DNA from: Phytophthora sp. 'mugwort'
Taxonomy: Eukaryota; Oomycota; Peronosporomycetes; Peronosporales; Peronosporaceae
Reading direction: 5' to 3'
DNA: 64,000 bases
Assembly (NCBI GenBank): GCA_033558025.1
Contig: JAUCEF010000010.1
Coordinates: forward strand, 2,505,001-2,569,000
Each line of letters opens with the position of its first letter. Positions within the stretch are counted from its first letter, which is position 1. Positions 22,565-34,559 of the stretch are shown here, piece by piece. The notes beneath the pieces are model-generated. The model was not told the DNA's origin, ran no database searches, and saw only the letters and a program-made list of their open reading frames with translations. A program made the translations under genes and the position numbers.

Positions 22565-25500
22565 ATGTGTACCAAGCGTATACCGTTGCCAGCCTCAAAA
22601 TCTTCCCCCCATTTCAGCAGGACGTGCGGCTTACTACTAGAGCATGCCCTGAGCCCACGTGCCGCTCAGAAGCGCCCCCTGATAGACGGCGAGATCGACA
22701 TCATCGAGGGAGATGTGTCAGAGAGCTCCGTCGGCGACGAATGGCAGCCGCCTTCTAGCGCAAGCGCTGCAGACTCGACGGATACAACGAGTAGCATGAG
22801 CGAGGGTGGAACACATACCGTGTCGTAGCATCACCGCCCGAGGAGAGGTGTTCGAGTCATGGGATGTCCTCAACGAGTTCCTGGTGCGCTACTCAGCACG
22901 GACCTTCCAGGTTAGCTCATCATATATCGCATGCTCTTGCCAATGAGTGGGGGGCTCACTTATCCTCGCATACGTTTTGTAGGTCTTCCGGCGTCGGACG
23001 AACACAACGTTGTGGAACGAAATAACAAGATCGATGCGACGCACTCCACGGCAGCAAAGATACCTGCATCCTGGACTCAATACGCGAAGACATTTGTGTG
23101 CACATATTATGAGAAGTACAAGTTGCAAGCGAGTGGGAAACGACCTCGACAGGAGTCGCGGAGTTGTGGATGCCGGGCGCAAGTATGTGTTATTGTTTGT
23201 TCGGGCTCCATTGGGCTCAATCGGGCTCGGTCGGGAATGCACGTGTGCGTTTGTCTCGAACTGTGATTAACTAACGCCTCGGCTACTACGCTGTTATGTT
23301 TCTTTCTTAGTCAAATGCGTCTGTGCAAGTTATGGATGCGGCTAGCAACAAGTTTGCAGTGGTGCAAACCAGGTGGCGACTCGAACACAACCACCGCCCC
23401 ACTGAGTATGCATTCAGACCGCATCCATCCAATCGTGTATCGGTTGATGGCATCACGATGCAGACTGATGACGATCTACGGAAGGCAGGTGCGAAGAAGA
23501 CGAGTATCTTGAAACCTATCACGGAAAACTCCAACAGTATTCCAGCACCACAAGACGTACACAACTTGGTTCGAAAGTTGAAACAACGTGAAGCTGAAAA
23601 TGGTCCTAGTAACAGCGGGAAACGTTTAAAGAAGTGGATAACGGAGTTCGGTGAGCAGACAGGAAATGTTGGACGTATTTTTATTGACGAGGTGAATGAC
23701 AAGGTATGACAAATGTTTGTAGCATCATATTGGTAATCTATGTATGCTGACTGTGCTTGCTATCCAAGCAGAGAGTTGCCACATGTATCACACTGCAAAT
23801 CAAGCACATATGCGCCATGTTCAATCAATTCCCAAAAGTGCTTCTCATCGATGCGACCTATGGCACTAATCAATCGAAGTATAAGTCTTCTCGTTTATGG
23901 CGCACGACACATTTGGAAAGGGCCAGTTCGTGCAGCATGCCATTCTGCAGAATAAAAGGTGGTCAACATTACTGACGGCGTTGGAGAAATTCAAAGGGAA
24001 CAATCCAGCTTGGATAAAAATTCAGTGTGTACTAATCGACAAAAAATTACCCAGATGTCCGTGCTGAGACGGCTTTTCCTGGCGTAACCGTTCTGCTATG
24101 TCAATTCCATGTACTTAAGTATCTGCGAGAAGTAATTGCATCATCAGACTATGGATTCAGCGCTTGGCCGAAGGAGCAGCTTCGAGGTGTAATGAGTCTC
24201 CTCGTGTACGCAAAAACAGAGGTGGAGGATGGAAAGCATTTTCGCTATATGGTTCATTTGGCGTCAGTTGGTTACTCAACTTCAGTCACGATGACAGAAG
24301 GAGGTTCATTTTTTTTTACTAATTAACTCCAGACGAACGGAATATTCGAGGAATCGGGCATGAGTCGGGCACAACTGGAGTCGATGCCCAAACAAATATG
24401 GATGCAAACACAGAAATGAACATGGTTTTGTGACCTATTTTCACAAGAACTGGGATAACTGTCGCGACATGTGGTCTGCTCACAAGCGCCAGAATACGGT
24501 GACGCTGGGCAATAATACCAACAACAGGCTGGAGTCTTCCTGGAAGCAGTTAAAGGAGTGGGTTAATTCATTCATGTCGGTGGATGAGTGTATTGCTTCG
24601 ATAATGTACTACCAGAGTCTACAGGAAAAACGCTTCCTTGGCCAGGTCTACAAAAATGTGAACATACAACACCCTGTGTATGATGGAGAGATGACGTTGG
24701 TGGCAAATGTTGTGAGTGAACACGCGTGTGAGCTGATCCGCGACCAGTACGCATATGCACTTGGCCGAGCATCATACACATTTTACGAGGGGTGCCCTGA
24801 TGTCTACTTCACTAAGAGTATGTGCATGGACGACGATGCACTGGATGAGCTCAGCTCAGAGTATTCTGTATCGAAGCGGGACTGGATATGCTCGTGCTTG
24901 TTTCATGAGCACAAGGTTACTTCCATGTCGCCACGTTTTTTTCCTTAGAAAAGCTTTGGGCAAAGAGACCGTGATCCCGACTCAGCTGTTAAATCGGCGC
25001 TGGTTGCTGTCCACTGCCCGGTCGGCATTGGAGATCGAGCCCACCACTGTGGATACGCCTTCGTTTGCAGTGAGACATGTTTACTTAACAAAGACCGGCC
25101 TTGGGACACGAATCGGAAGTTCCGGGAAGCTTTGCCGGTTGCAACTGATATATGTGATTCGATGGCAGGCTTGGGTATGCCTCGATATCCAGAGGCAATG
25201 AAATGTCTTCAGGACGTCGCTCGCCGATTTAAAAAGGGCGCCTTCAACCTGGTTGAATGCGAGGACAGCCGAACGCCAGAAGCAGAGTTAAGCGCGATGC
25301 ATTAAGTCATGAAGAGCGGGAATCAGACATATCGCTCTCCCCAACGCAGACGGAATGCCTGCAAAAAACGGCGTCTGTGAGTCAGTCGGAAGAGTCGGAT
25401 TGCCAACCATGTACCCAGACTGCTGAAACAGGTACTCAATCGGGTGGATCGGGTACTCAATCGGGTAGATCGGGTAACCAGTCGGTTGAATCGGGTGAGT

Positions 25501-25735
25501 CGGGAACCAGGACTGGATATATGGCATGCACACAACCTTCTGCGACGTTTGAGCCTGCGGATGATAGACCGTTTTGTGTGTCAAGTCACCCGAAGTCTCG
25601 AGGTCGACCAAAGCATACGTCAAAAGGCCACGAAGGCCGCTCGCAACAGTGCCGTCGTCATGGAATCCGACTCGGAGATGTTTGCATCAAACGTAAGTCT
25701 TGCTGCAGTGCAAGAAGCGGTATCTACTGACCCAA
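22565..25735 (+). pseudogene. FAR1-like Mutator transposase (copy 3), broken
   Basis: The N-terminus is acidic and serine-rich (22565-22828). FESWDVLNEFLVRYSARTFQ follows, then after an intron-like GT..AG gap (about 22912-22980) a FAR1/WRKY-GCM1-type finger: PASWTQYAKTFVCTYYEKY, CGCRAQV and, after another gap, WRLEHNHRPTEY. The first Asp block is FPKVLLIDATYGTNQSKYK (about 23830). The Glu block is NNTNNRLESSWKQLKEW (about 24510). The SWIM finger is split between two frames around 24890. The C-terminal part has a Gly-Thr-Gln-Ser repeat (about 25430-25510). Stops and frame changes at about 23890-24400 destroy the middle. Block order and wording match copy 4. Confidence 0.7.
25433..25505 (+). 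repeat. Short imperfect tandem repeat coding GTQSGGS-like units
   Basis: Units such as gtactcaatcgggtggatcg are repeated with changes, giving GTQSGGSGTQSGRSGNQS and then VESGESGT in the transposase C-terminal frame. It is a simple expansion within copy 3 and is not seen in copy 4. Confidence 0.6.
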
Positions 25736-25759
25736 GTACAATTCTGCAGTATTACTTCT

Positions 25760-26743
25760 CAGCCGTTTCAAGATGTTCGACTACGGCACAAGTGAAAGCT
25801 CCTATAGCGCGCATAATATCCAGCTTACCCCCACGAAGGCATTGACCCAACCAGATGCAATTTCACGAATACTCCGACAAGAACACATCAAGAATAGCAA
25901 CGCAAAAGTTAGCTATGCAGACCAAGCACAACGGACTCTCTGAAAAAGATGTGGCGCTGAAATTTATTGGTTACGGTGTGTACTCGACCGATACATTGAG
26001 AATCAAGAGCAAATGGCATCACGCGGTGAAAATCATTTAGCACGTGGAGAAGGCTATCTCCTGGGTCGCGACGATCGACTTTACGATTATGATGCCTATT
26101 TCATTCCAAGTCTCTGCGGAGACTGGTCTGGTAAATAAGTTGAACTCGCTATCGCTCTTTTCACCAGAGGTAAGCTTGCACATTCATTGGACGGCTTGAC
26201 GAAGATTTTTAAATCTAATGAATTGTAAGTCTTGCTCTGATTACAGACCGGCAAGAACTTGTCGAGAGAGCACAAGTAAGAGATACTACGATAACATTGT
26301 TATGGCGAAGTTGTTTTTTTTGTTTTTGTCTACAACGGACGTCATCGTTGTCAGCCTTGCTGAGCGAACTTACAAACTTATTCGTCGGGGTATGTCACAA
26401 AAAATATCGATGCAGATCTGCTGCAATAGGCTGTATTGGTGCAGTATCATGATGGATCTATCTCTCAAGGACATATTTATCTACGATCCAATGTCTCCCA
26501 GCTACAAAGCTGGTGTGCGAGCGGTAGCAGAAAAGCTGACGACGTTGCTGCAGACTTTTCTGCGCGGAAGTACCGCGTGCCTTTTACGAGAGTGACCTTG
26601 GCGTGCAAGTTGATAGCTAAAACTGCGGTATGTACACTCTCATAGCCTTCGAGATCTTCGCTGGAGCCGAATCATTCAGGCTTCTGAACAGACAGGAGCT
26701 ACAGTATCTGCGGTCCAGGTACCTCTATATGTGCGCTTAAGTT
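25760..26743 (+). pseudogene. Ulp1-type cysteine protease remnant of Mutator-like copy 3
   Basis: One frame near 26420-26500 reads LYWCSIMMDLSLKDIFIYDP, matching the HW...D segment of Ulp1/C48 proteases, except that the His position is Tyr (TAT, 26434-26436). Downstream, GVQVDS-stop-NCGMYTLIAFEIF ends at about 26743. This has the Gln and Cys of the catalytic site with a TAA (26618-26620) just before NCG. An upstream segment (about 25760-26130) reads without motifs and may be the N-terminal half. The protease cannot work: its His is replaced and a stop precedes the catalytic Cys. It follows the transposase in the same orientation, as in copy 4. Confidence 0.65.
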
Positions 26744-27540
26744 CTCAACAAGTTTATTCTTTCGAATTAATGTACTAGTGGGCATAATGATGCCTTTTTG
26801 AGTACTTATCGGGATCTTCTACACGGCCGATACCTAATAAATACCGCGCTAATATCTTTGAGCTTTGCTGCAACCCCTGGCGCCTACAAAGTGCCTGGTT
26901 GATGAAATGACTGGCCTTAGTTGCTGTGAAATATCCGAATATACGTGCTGGACACGTACACAATGGGCCATGCTTCAAATGATGACTGGACCCGGCTCTA
27001 TGTTCATTCAGGACTGGTTGGGCACAAATTGGAATAATCGGGTCTAAATGCCTCGTCACATTTCTCCCAGTCGGGATACATAACGAGTGCCAAATATAAA
27101 ATACGTTACGGAGAAAGATCCCTGCACTTTTGGAAAATTGGAACGCGTGAAATTGAGTGGCAATCGCTACCCTTCAGGCAGAAGCATCGGATACAGGAGC
27201 AACTGCACGTAATGGTACGCTTCAACAATTCTCGGCGAGGTTCACCATTTCGTGCGTCACAGCTAATAATATGCCACTGCTTAACAGACTGAGCTCCCTC
27301 ATATCCAGGCCACAGCAAGGTCACGCGCGCGCAGTGTGACAGTGCCGAGCTAGCTCGGGTTCATATCCGGTACAATGGTAGCCAGCTTCGAAACCAGAGG
27401 GGAGTCGCCTTTCAGGTGACGCCTTCCTTGCCTGTGTACAGTCGCGCGGCGCTGTAGACGCCTCGTTCAGAGCAGATTGCGAGTCAGCGACAGGAAGAAC
27501 GGGCGACCAACCACGCCAATCGCGGCCAGCAGCGACACGA
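26744..27540. other. Spacer between Mutator-like copies 3 and 4
   Basis: I recognise no gene. The element ends probably lie here and before 22560, but I could not match inverted repeats by eye. Confidence 0.4.
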
Positions 27541-30210
27541 AAGTCGGCTACAATGCTGAAGACAGCAGAGGTGCTGATCCACGATGCATCAATCGATGGG
27601 AACGTCGCGCGCTGCGGCAAAATGTTTGGTGCTGATGTGGTGGATTCCTCCGGAGATGAAAGCGCGCTGCACGATGTCACTGCGACCTCGTCGAGGCCGA
27701 CAGCGAGCGCTCCCTCTCCGGTTTGGATGGTCCCGGTTCGGAGGAAGTGATCTCTCAGCTTTTTACTGCAGCGTACGGCGAAGATGGTGAGAGCCGTGAC
27801 ATTGAAAGTGTGGACGACGAAGCTGATGACGCGGAGGGGAGCGGAGAAGACATCAGTGATGATGAAGGCGAGGACGCGAGCTCTGACGTAGTCGACAGCG
27901 AGTTGAGTAACGGGAACCCTTCCGATTCCGATCTCGACGAGGCACCGAACTCACACCAAATCCGCCAGCGCAGGCGGTGCATGCACGTGACAGCTGGTGT
28001 GCCTGTGATGTTTGGCAAATTTCCGAGAGCCTTCGAGTCGTGGGACGAGTTTCATGCCGCTTTACTACAGTTCCAAAAAGAAACGTATCAGCAATTTTCG
28101 AAGCGCACCAGCAAGTCCGTAGCCGTTCGAAACAGACAGATCAAAAGCAATGCCGCTTCTCTCAGGCGCGCAGGCAAGCGTAGCAGGAAGACGATGCGTT
28201 TGATCCCGGCGAGTTGGGTTTTCTATTCGAAAACGTTGAAGTGCACCCATGGTTTTACGCATAAGCCTCGAGGGAAGGGAAAGCGGAAGCACTGGAAGGT
28301 GCGCGATACCAAGTGCAGATCCAAGGTGAATGCACGCGTGACGGCTACCGAAGATGGAACTTGGGAGCTGAGAGTGTCTGCCTCCTGGGACACAATCATG
28401 ACCTGAGCGAGCATACGTGGGATAACTATTCCGAGAACAGGACGGTGAAAGATGTGCGGCTGACGAGAGATGTGGAGGTGCTGCTCAAAGCTGGAGCTAA
28501 TGCGAAGGGAATACTGCAGTATCTGCGAGAACGCACAGGTACCCCCGTTGTGTATTGTTTATTTTAGATTTCAGGTAACTTATATTTGGCATGTTTTTGA
28601 TGGTGGAACAAGCAAGAAGACAACACTTCGCGGCGTACACAACATGATTCAGGGCATTCGTTCGGAGCGGAAAGGAGGACTGGCTGATGCGGACGGGCAG
28701 TTACAGTGCTTGATGAGTTCTGCCGACGGAATGGCGGTAAACGCTGCCGAAGTGGTGGTTGACAATGAGAGCAATGTTGCTCGCAACGTCACGTTCCAGA
28801 CGGCCAAGATGAAGCGCCTGTTCAAGGTGTTCCCTGAAGTTGTCCTGGTGGATTCTACGCACGACACAAATGCCAACCGCTACAAATTGTTCAGCTTGGT
28901 TGTCCACGACGTCTTCGGGATGGTATGCGTTTAGTGGGTTGATACGCTACATTCTCTACAATACAATATGTATTCTGACGCTTCCTTCTAGGGACAATAT
29001 GTTCACCATGCACTTGTAAAAAGCGAGCACAAGGTTAACTTGCGGCGTGTTGTCCAGATCTTTAAGCGAAACAACCCACAATGGTCAAACATCCGTGTTA
29101 TTATGACCGATAAGGCGGTGCACGAGAAGGACGTTCTCAGCGAGATGTTTCCACAGGCCCGGCAGCCCCTCTTTCAATGGCACGTGGTAACATGGTTAAA
29201 GAAGCAGACAGCCCGCCTCGCGAAGCCAGTGAAGAAGGATGTCAAGGCCCTTATGAGTCTTCTGGTGTATGCTAAGAACGCGGAGGAGTACGACGCTGCA
29301 AAGGGCGCCATGCTCACGAAGCTTGAAAATGATGAATGTCATCCCTGCACAAGACCTTCATCAAGAATTGGGACAACATGCAAGAGGAGTGGGTCTCTTC
29401 AAGCGCGGAAAAGTTCTTCATCTGACGAGCAATACTAACAACAGAATCGAGTCCAAGTGGGGAAAGATAAAAGACGCCATCAAGGATACGTTCTCGATCG
29501 ACCAGCTTGTGACCACGCTCATCACATTGCAAGATTATGCCGCTGAACAATACATCGCCGAATACGCGTAGGTGGTCGGCCGACGGGGTTAGACAACGAT
29601 CCTAACTTGCTTCGCTGGATTTACATTATCAGCACTTTCGCGCACAACTTGGTGTCCGGTGAATACGCACACGCAACGGGGCCTGGCGCTGACTACGACA
29701 TAGAGCTTAGTTTCCCCGGCAAGGCCACAGTGACAAGTGCGACGACAGGAAGTATTTATGCAGTAAACGCGGAAGTAAGTTTGGTAACTTTGGTGTTCCG
29801 GTGTGCGTTTGGAACTTTTGGTGTTCTAACTTTGCTGATTTCTAACTATGTCAACATAGGAGTCGTTGCAATTGCATCTTTATGCAAACATGTATGTTGC
29901 CGTGACGCATATCTTGTTCGTCCGTAGTAAGTGCAACTTCGAAACTATCATTCCACCAATGCAGACTTTCCCGACGAGGTGGATAGTTCACAGCCCCGTC
30001 AACAATATTGCTGTGGGCATGTTTTCCCCGCGGGACTTAGTACGCTACGTGCACGCCTTTATCGAAGAAGAAACCGTTGTTCAGCACTGCAATGTACTGT
30101 CAGACGAAGGCGCTTGTAGAAAAGATTATCGACCGGATGGCGCTGCAGTCTACGCCAACCTATCGCCTCACCCATCAATGGCTCCAGCATTTTATGAGGC
30201 GCTAACGTAG
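27541..30210 (+). pseudogene. FAR1-like Mutator transposase (copy 4), nearly complete but frameshifted
   Basis: The main N-terminal frame (27723-28406) has an Asp/Glu/Ser-rich tract, then AFESWDEFHAALLQF, then a FAR1/WRKY-GCM1-like finger, ASWVFYSKTLKCTHG and DTKCRSKVNARV, with its HNH end (LLGHNHDLSEHTW) in the next frame. An intron-like gap (about 28540-28575) precedes a long frame to 28934 with FPEVVLVDSTHDTNANRYK (first Asp). A second gap leads to 29040-29438 with NIRVIMTDKAVHEKDVL (second Asp) and LFQWHVVTWL. LTSNTNNRIESKWGKIK (about 29430) holds the Glu. The SWIM part near 29930-30020 is degraded. A few frameshifts inactivate it, but all DDE residues survive. Confidence 0.75.
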
Positions 30211-30215
30211 AACGT

Positions 30216-31751
30216 GTGGTTGCGTTCAGCGAAGGAGGTGACCCGAGCTCCCCGGGACTCTCGCAGGTGTCGTCTATTGGTACTGCTACTTTGTCACAGA
30301 TGTCGTTTGCAGGCGATTTTGCCACCGCAGTGGCCGAAATCGATCAGCTGGTGGATCATACACTAGGCGTTGACGGAGGTGAGGAAATGAGGCACGAGCG
30401 CAGAAGCCTGGGTGACGTCGACGCTGTGGAGAATGGCGCCGATGGCAGCGAGGCCGTTGCAGATTCCACGGTGAGTTCTGTAAGTGAAGCTACACCGAAA
30501 GTGACCAAAATCAAAACAAATGAGCCAGAAGCTGGAGATAATGAAACCAAGATGACCGAGGCTGTGGCATGGCAGTTTACGGAACGGCCATTGCTCAACG
30601 GCATGACCAAGGCGCAGCGGAAGCAAGTCAAAGCGAAGGCAGATCGCAGAGCCGCGCGTGCGTTAGCAGCCAAATATCGAGAAGGCGAAAAAACGCAGTT
30701 TGCCAAGTTTGACGGTATTGCTGCGTTACTCGACGGCCCTTACAGCATATTCCACGCAAAGGCTATGTCGGACGCTCTAGTACTACCAAGTGTTGAATTG
30801 GAAGGACCTTTGTCAGTGAGATCCTACAACGTTGGCCAAGCGATCCCTGTTATAACAGCAATCCCTCACCTGCCCAAGATTATGGAGGCTATAGATGCGA
30901 TAACGACGAAGCTGGATATCGACCTACTAGCGTGCTGGCCTGAGTACGGGTGTGCTACATTATATCAACTCGATGCTATGGCCACGATTATCGAAGCGCG
31001 AAATTACTTCAAACCTGCAATGCGCACAATGCGGTGAATTGATGACCTGGAATGGCGAGTTGCAGACCTTCGCGATCCTTTCACGGACACACGACATGTC
31101 ACGAAGGTGCGATTGAAAAATACACAGACCCAAATTTCACAAGATACTAACAAACTTTTGTGCATGGTTACCAGAATGAGTACAAAAACTACATCGAGAT
31201 ACTCAATCTCAGTAAGAATCATATTCGGGAGAGATTGTCGAACGGCATCAGCTTTTCGATTTTCGCGACAATCTCTGGCTTCACACTGCGTCAATCCTAG
31301 TGTCGATGATGGTACTGCGCAATGAATACCATGACGTGGGCATAACTAGCCCAAGCTATCACGCGTTTGCTTTGCCCGAGCAAAAGCGACGAGACGCAGG
31401 AGGTTCGGAGCGAGCGACCCGCGCTGAAGACGTGTCATTGGCATTTCCAACGTCGGAGCTCACTGGGTTGCGTTCTTGGTCGACAGGAATATTCGCGCGG
31501 ACACGAACAAAGCTGTTTGCTACATGTTTGATCCCCTACAGAAGCAAATTAACTACGGTATTATCGAGAAAAGCGTGCGCACGGTGATCGAGGGGATACT
31601 GCAAATAAAAGATATGCTGACGTTCAACACGATAGAGTGGTGTACTCAACAGGATGGAAGCTCATGTGGTGTGTGGTGCATAGCTATACTGGAAATGCTG
31701 CTAGCTGAGGCTTCGTGGAATGACTGCCTCTACAATCTTCTACCGCACTAG
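30216..31751 (+). pseudogene. Ulp1-type cysteine protease region of Mutator-like copy 4
   Basis: A 273-codon frame (30216-31037) has no motif I know: a hydrophilic first half, a KAQRKQVKAKADRRAARAL basic helix, then a hydrophobic half. After a TGA and frame changes, the segment DNLWLHTASILVSMMV (about 31270) resembles the start of the Ulp1 fold. The last frame has GAHWVAFLVDRN (His at 31461-31463), YMFDPLQ (Asp) and TQQDGSSCGVWCIAILEML (Gln, and Cys at 31665-31667). The H-D-Q-C set of C48 proteases is complete. The frame breaks upstream make it a pseudogene as read. It directly follows the transposase, so it was probably a second gene or C-terminal part of the element. Confidence 0.65.
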
Positions 31752-31997
31752 CGTGCGCGCTATCTGTACAAGGCCATAGCTTACATAGGCAAGGGGGCTG
31801 ATGGCCAAGCTAACTTTAACTTCAATACATATATCTGGATTTGGTTGATACTTTTGGGTGACCCAAAATACCAGACCAAAATGTCCCTAGATTCCGCTCA
31901 CAAAATTAAGTCCCACGATTCCCAAATCTAAAGTGTCGTGAAAGGACTGGCACTTGATGGTGTGTCTGGCATACACAAAAACGAGGATAAAACAGAT
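31752..31997. other. Short spacer
   Basis: Nothing is recognised between the protease end and the piggyBac remnant. Confidence 0.5.
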
Positions 31998-34554
31998 TTA
32001 CCCTGCATAATGGGTAGTTACTATGGCATATGTTTTAAAAACAGTGCCCTGCAAAATGTCAATTAATAGCCGTCTACATCGGTAGCAGTAACATCGTCCG
32101 TGAGCGTGGCCGTCCCGGCGGTGCCGTTTGTGGGCTCGAGCCGCAGAGGAAGGCGTCCGCGCCATGCTATCTTCGAAGTCGCCGGCCTTGAGCTGGAAAA
32201 GCTGCTTGTGTAGAGTCACATACCACTCTCCACGGTCCTTAACCACGATGCGTTTGATCAAGCAGGTATGCTTGTACGTTAGGTACGAGTTTACTAACGC
32301 CATATCAAGAAACCCCATGATCAACGACTTGTTATATTTTTGGAAGCGAAACCCGTCTGGATGCTGTAAGACTGGAGGCGGAGTTGATCGTGGACATCCA
32401 CTTCGCCCATCCAGCGCTGGTAATCTGTCACCAATTTAAGACACTTCACCCTAGAAGAGCCAGCCCCCTTTACCTTGCGATTGATATGGTCTTCCGAAAT
32501 TGCCGTCCCAGTGGTCAAGTAGTGAACAGGTATGCGACCCCACCACTGGCACGCCACCATGGTAGGTATCGCAACAGATCTTGTAAACGTGAACGTACCA
32601 CGTTCGATCGCACGCGGCCGGGTCTGGCGGCGCTCGACGACTTGCTTCTCGTACCCCAATCGGTTAGTCATAATGGTCCCAAGCATGCAGATCAACATTG
32701 AAAGGACTGAATGGCCAGAGCTACCGAAGTATAAAAGCTGTCGATCACAACCAAGCAGAACACGTTGGGTTGATCTTTGAGCACCACCTTCATATTTCGC
32801 ACTACCGCTGCAGAACCGGTCTTATTATCGAATGCTTGTTGTGCGGTATCCGCTGTCTCGGGTTTACCCACATACACCTCAAATCTATAGCAGTAACATA
32901 CAACATAGATATGAAGATGCGTATAGTTAGGTCTCTAGTTACGACATATTTTATTTTCTCCAAAACAACGTACCGGTGACAGTATGCGCTGATGGAGTCG
33001 CACACCGTGAACATCTTGGTTCAATACCGGTGGGACTTGTCGGGCATGAAGATACGGGTAGCGTTGTTGTGGTTTGATGTAGCCGGAAGCACGCCTTCAT
33101 CAAATGAAAATTTGCTGGGCAGACTCCAGCCAGACAAAAACCGCGACTGTAAGACGTCCACCACCGGCCTCAATTTCCATAGCTTGTCTCGCTGACATGG
33201 CGTTTCGTTGTTGACGAAGTGCAGATCACTTAGAATTGCAGTGCAGCGGTTCCTCGCCATGTACTTGCCAAAGTTCCCGGCAGGAAAAGCACCATCATCG
33301 GTCAATGACCAGTGACGTGAAAAACGACGCATCATAGGGTTTAGCATTCTTGCAACAAGAAGGCCGATCATGTGCAGAATCTCTTGGGTCTCGTATTTAG
33401 TTCGCCGCTCGCAAACGTCGTTTGATCTGCTTGAGGGTCTCCGAAGTTGTGACATGATGCCTTCTTTGCTTTGCTCTTATCTCCTTGGCTCTCGCTTGTA
33501 TGTTCTGTCTTTTGTATCGGCTTGTCTCCTTTGTAATTCGTAACCCATAACGACTTTGGCACAAAATAAAAGAAAACATCATAGGTGAGTTTGAAATTTC
33601 TTGGAGCTTGCGTGTCGGTGCTGCCAGGTCGCCCGCAAGTTGCGGGTACTCTTCTACCGTAGTCTCGAACTCCGATGATGGCGTCCCACACACAAACTCT
33701 CGTAGTGCATCCTTGTCTATCGCCTCCAAAGTTAGTTTACCACCAAGCGCTTGGATGAATGCATCATCCATGTGAGATACATTATCATCAGGATCGATAT
33801 CGTCGATCGGATACTCGCGTCGCAAGACGGCATCGCTGTCGCTGTTATCACTTACATCGCTTCCGCTAGATCCGAATGATTCATACTCTTCCGAAGCCTC
33901 CCCACTTACCATTATGTTCACGACATCAGTCGATATGACGGCGCCGTCAATTCCCTCAATGCTCTCGCCGTTCTGAGCACTTGTATCGTCGTCACTGCTC
34001 CCGCTATCACTCCCGTTCGAATGCACGTCTGATTTATCTCCGGACGCTAGTTGCTGAAAGGCGCTAACAACCAGGTCGCGATCAGACTCCTCCATAGGTA
34101 CGTACCCGTTCGCACCGTTCGACTCGATAAGTTGCTCATTCGTATTGGCTGAACGTGTGATAGATGTGTCTATCGGTGAGGACCGTCACCGACTCAGCGA
34201 CCGCGCTGTCCAGTACGTCCTCTGCTTCTCTCTCCGACTCGATGATTTCATCTCCATCACTCGTGCCCTTCAGCAGCCCAAACTCTATTATATACGACAC
34301 GATTTCATTCTCACCTGCGATATAAAGTTAGATGGGTAAGAGCGATAATTATCAATACACACCACATGACACTCCTTACCAACAAAAGACTGTCCCTTTT
34401 GGCGCGAAATACGTCTAGTCTGTCGCGTAGCCCGACGCTTCGTGGTCCATCCGGCTCGAAGAAGTTGACGCCATAGATGCTTGAAGTCGGTGGCGCGGAC
34501 CGCGTCCACGACCATCGAATCTGTTGCAGCTTCAATCGACCGGGTTCTTGCCAT
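31998..34554 (-). pseudogene. piggyBac-family transposase, decayed
   Basis: Minus-strand reading starts near 34554 with LWRQLLRAGWTTK. An intron-like gap follows, then GENEIVSYIIEFG, then an acidic tract in the frame 34095-33397. The DDE_Tnp_1_7 core follows in other frames: DVFFYFVPKSLWVTNYKGD, then VVDVLQSRFLSGW and FSFDEG. A clean 89-bp GT..AG intron (32885-32973) joins YCHR to FEVYVGKPETADT. Next come VVIDSFYTS, DYQRWMGEVDVHDQLR and FLDMALVNSYLTYK. The four acidic positions of piggyBac (SFDEG, IDSFYTS and the two Asp of GEVDVHD) are all present. Frame changes near 33400-33600 and elsewhere inactivate it. I found no TTAA-flanked inverted repeats. Confidence 0.75.
32885..32973 (-). other. 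Predicted spliceosomal intron in the piggyBac remnant
   Basis: On the minus strand the donor gtacgtt and the acceptor ctgctatag bound 89 bp. Removing it joins SAYCHR to FEVYVGKPE, restoring the conserved YC.RFEVY.GK run of piggyBac proteins. The interval has stops in frame. Confidence 0.6.
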
Positions 34555-34559
34555 CCGGG

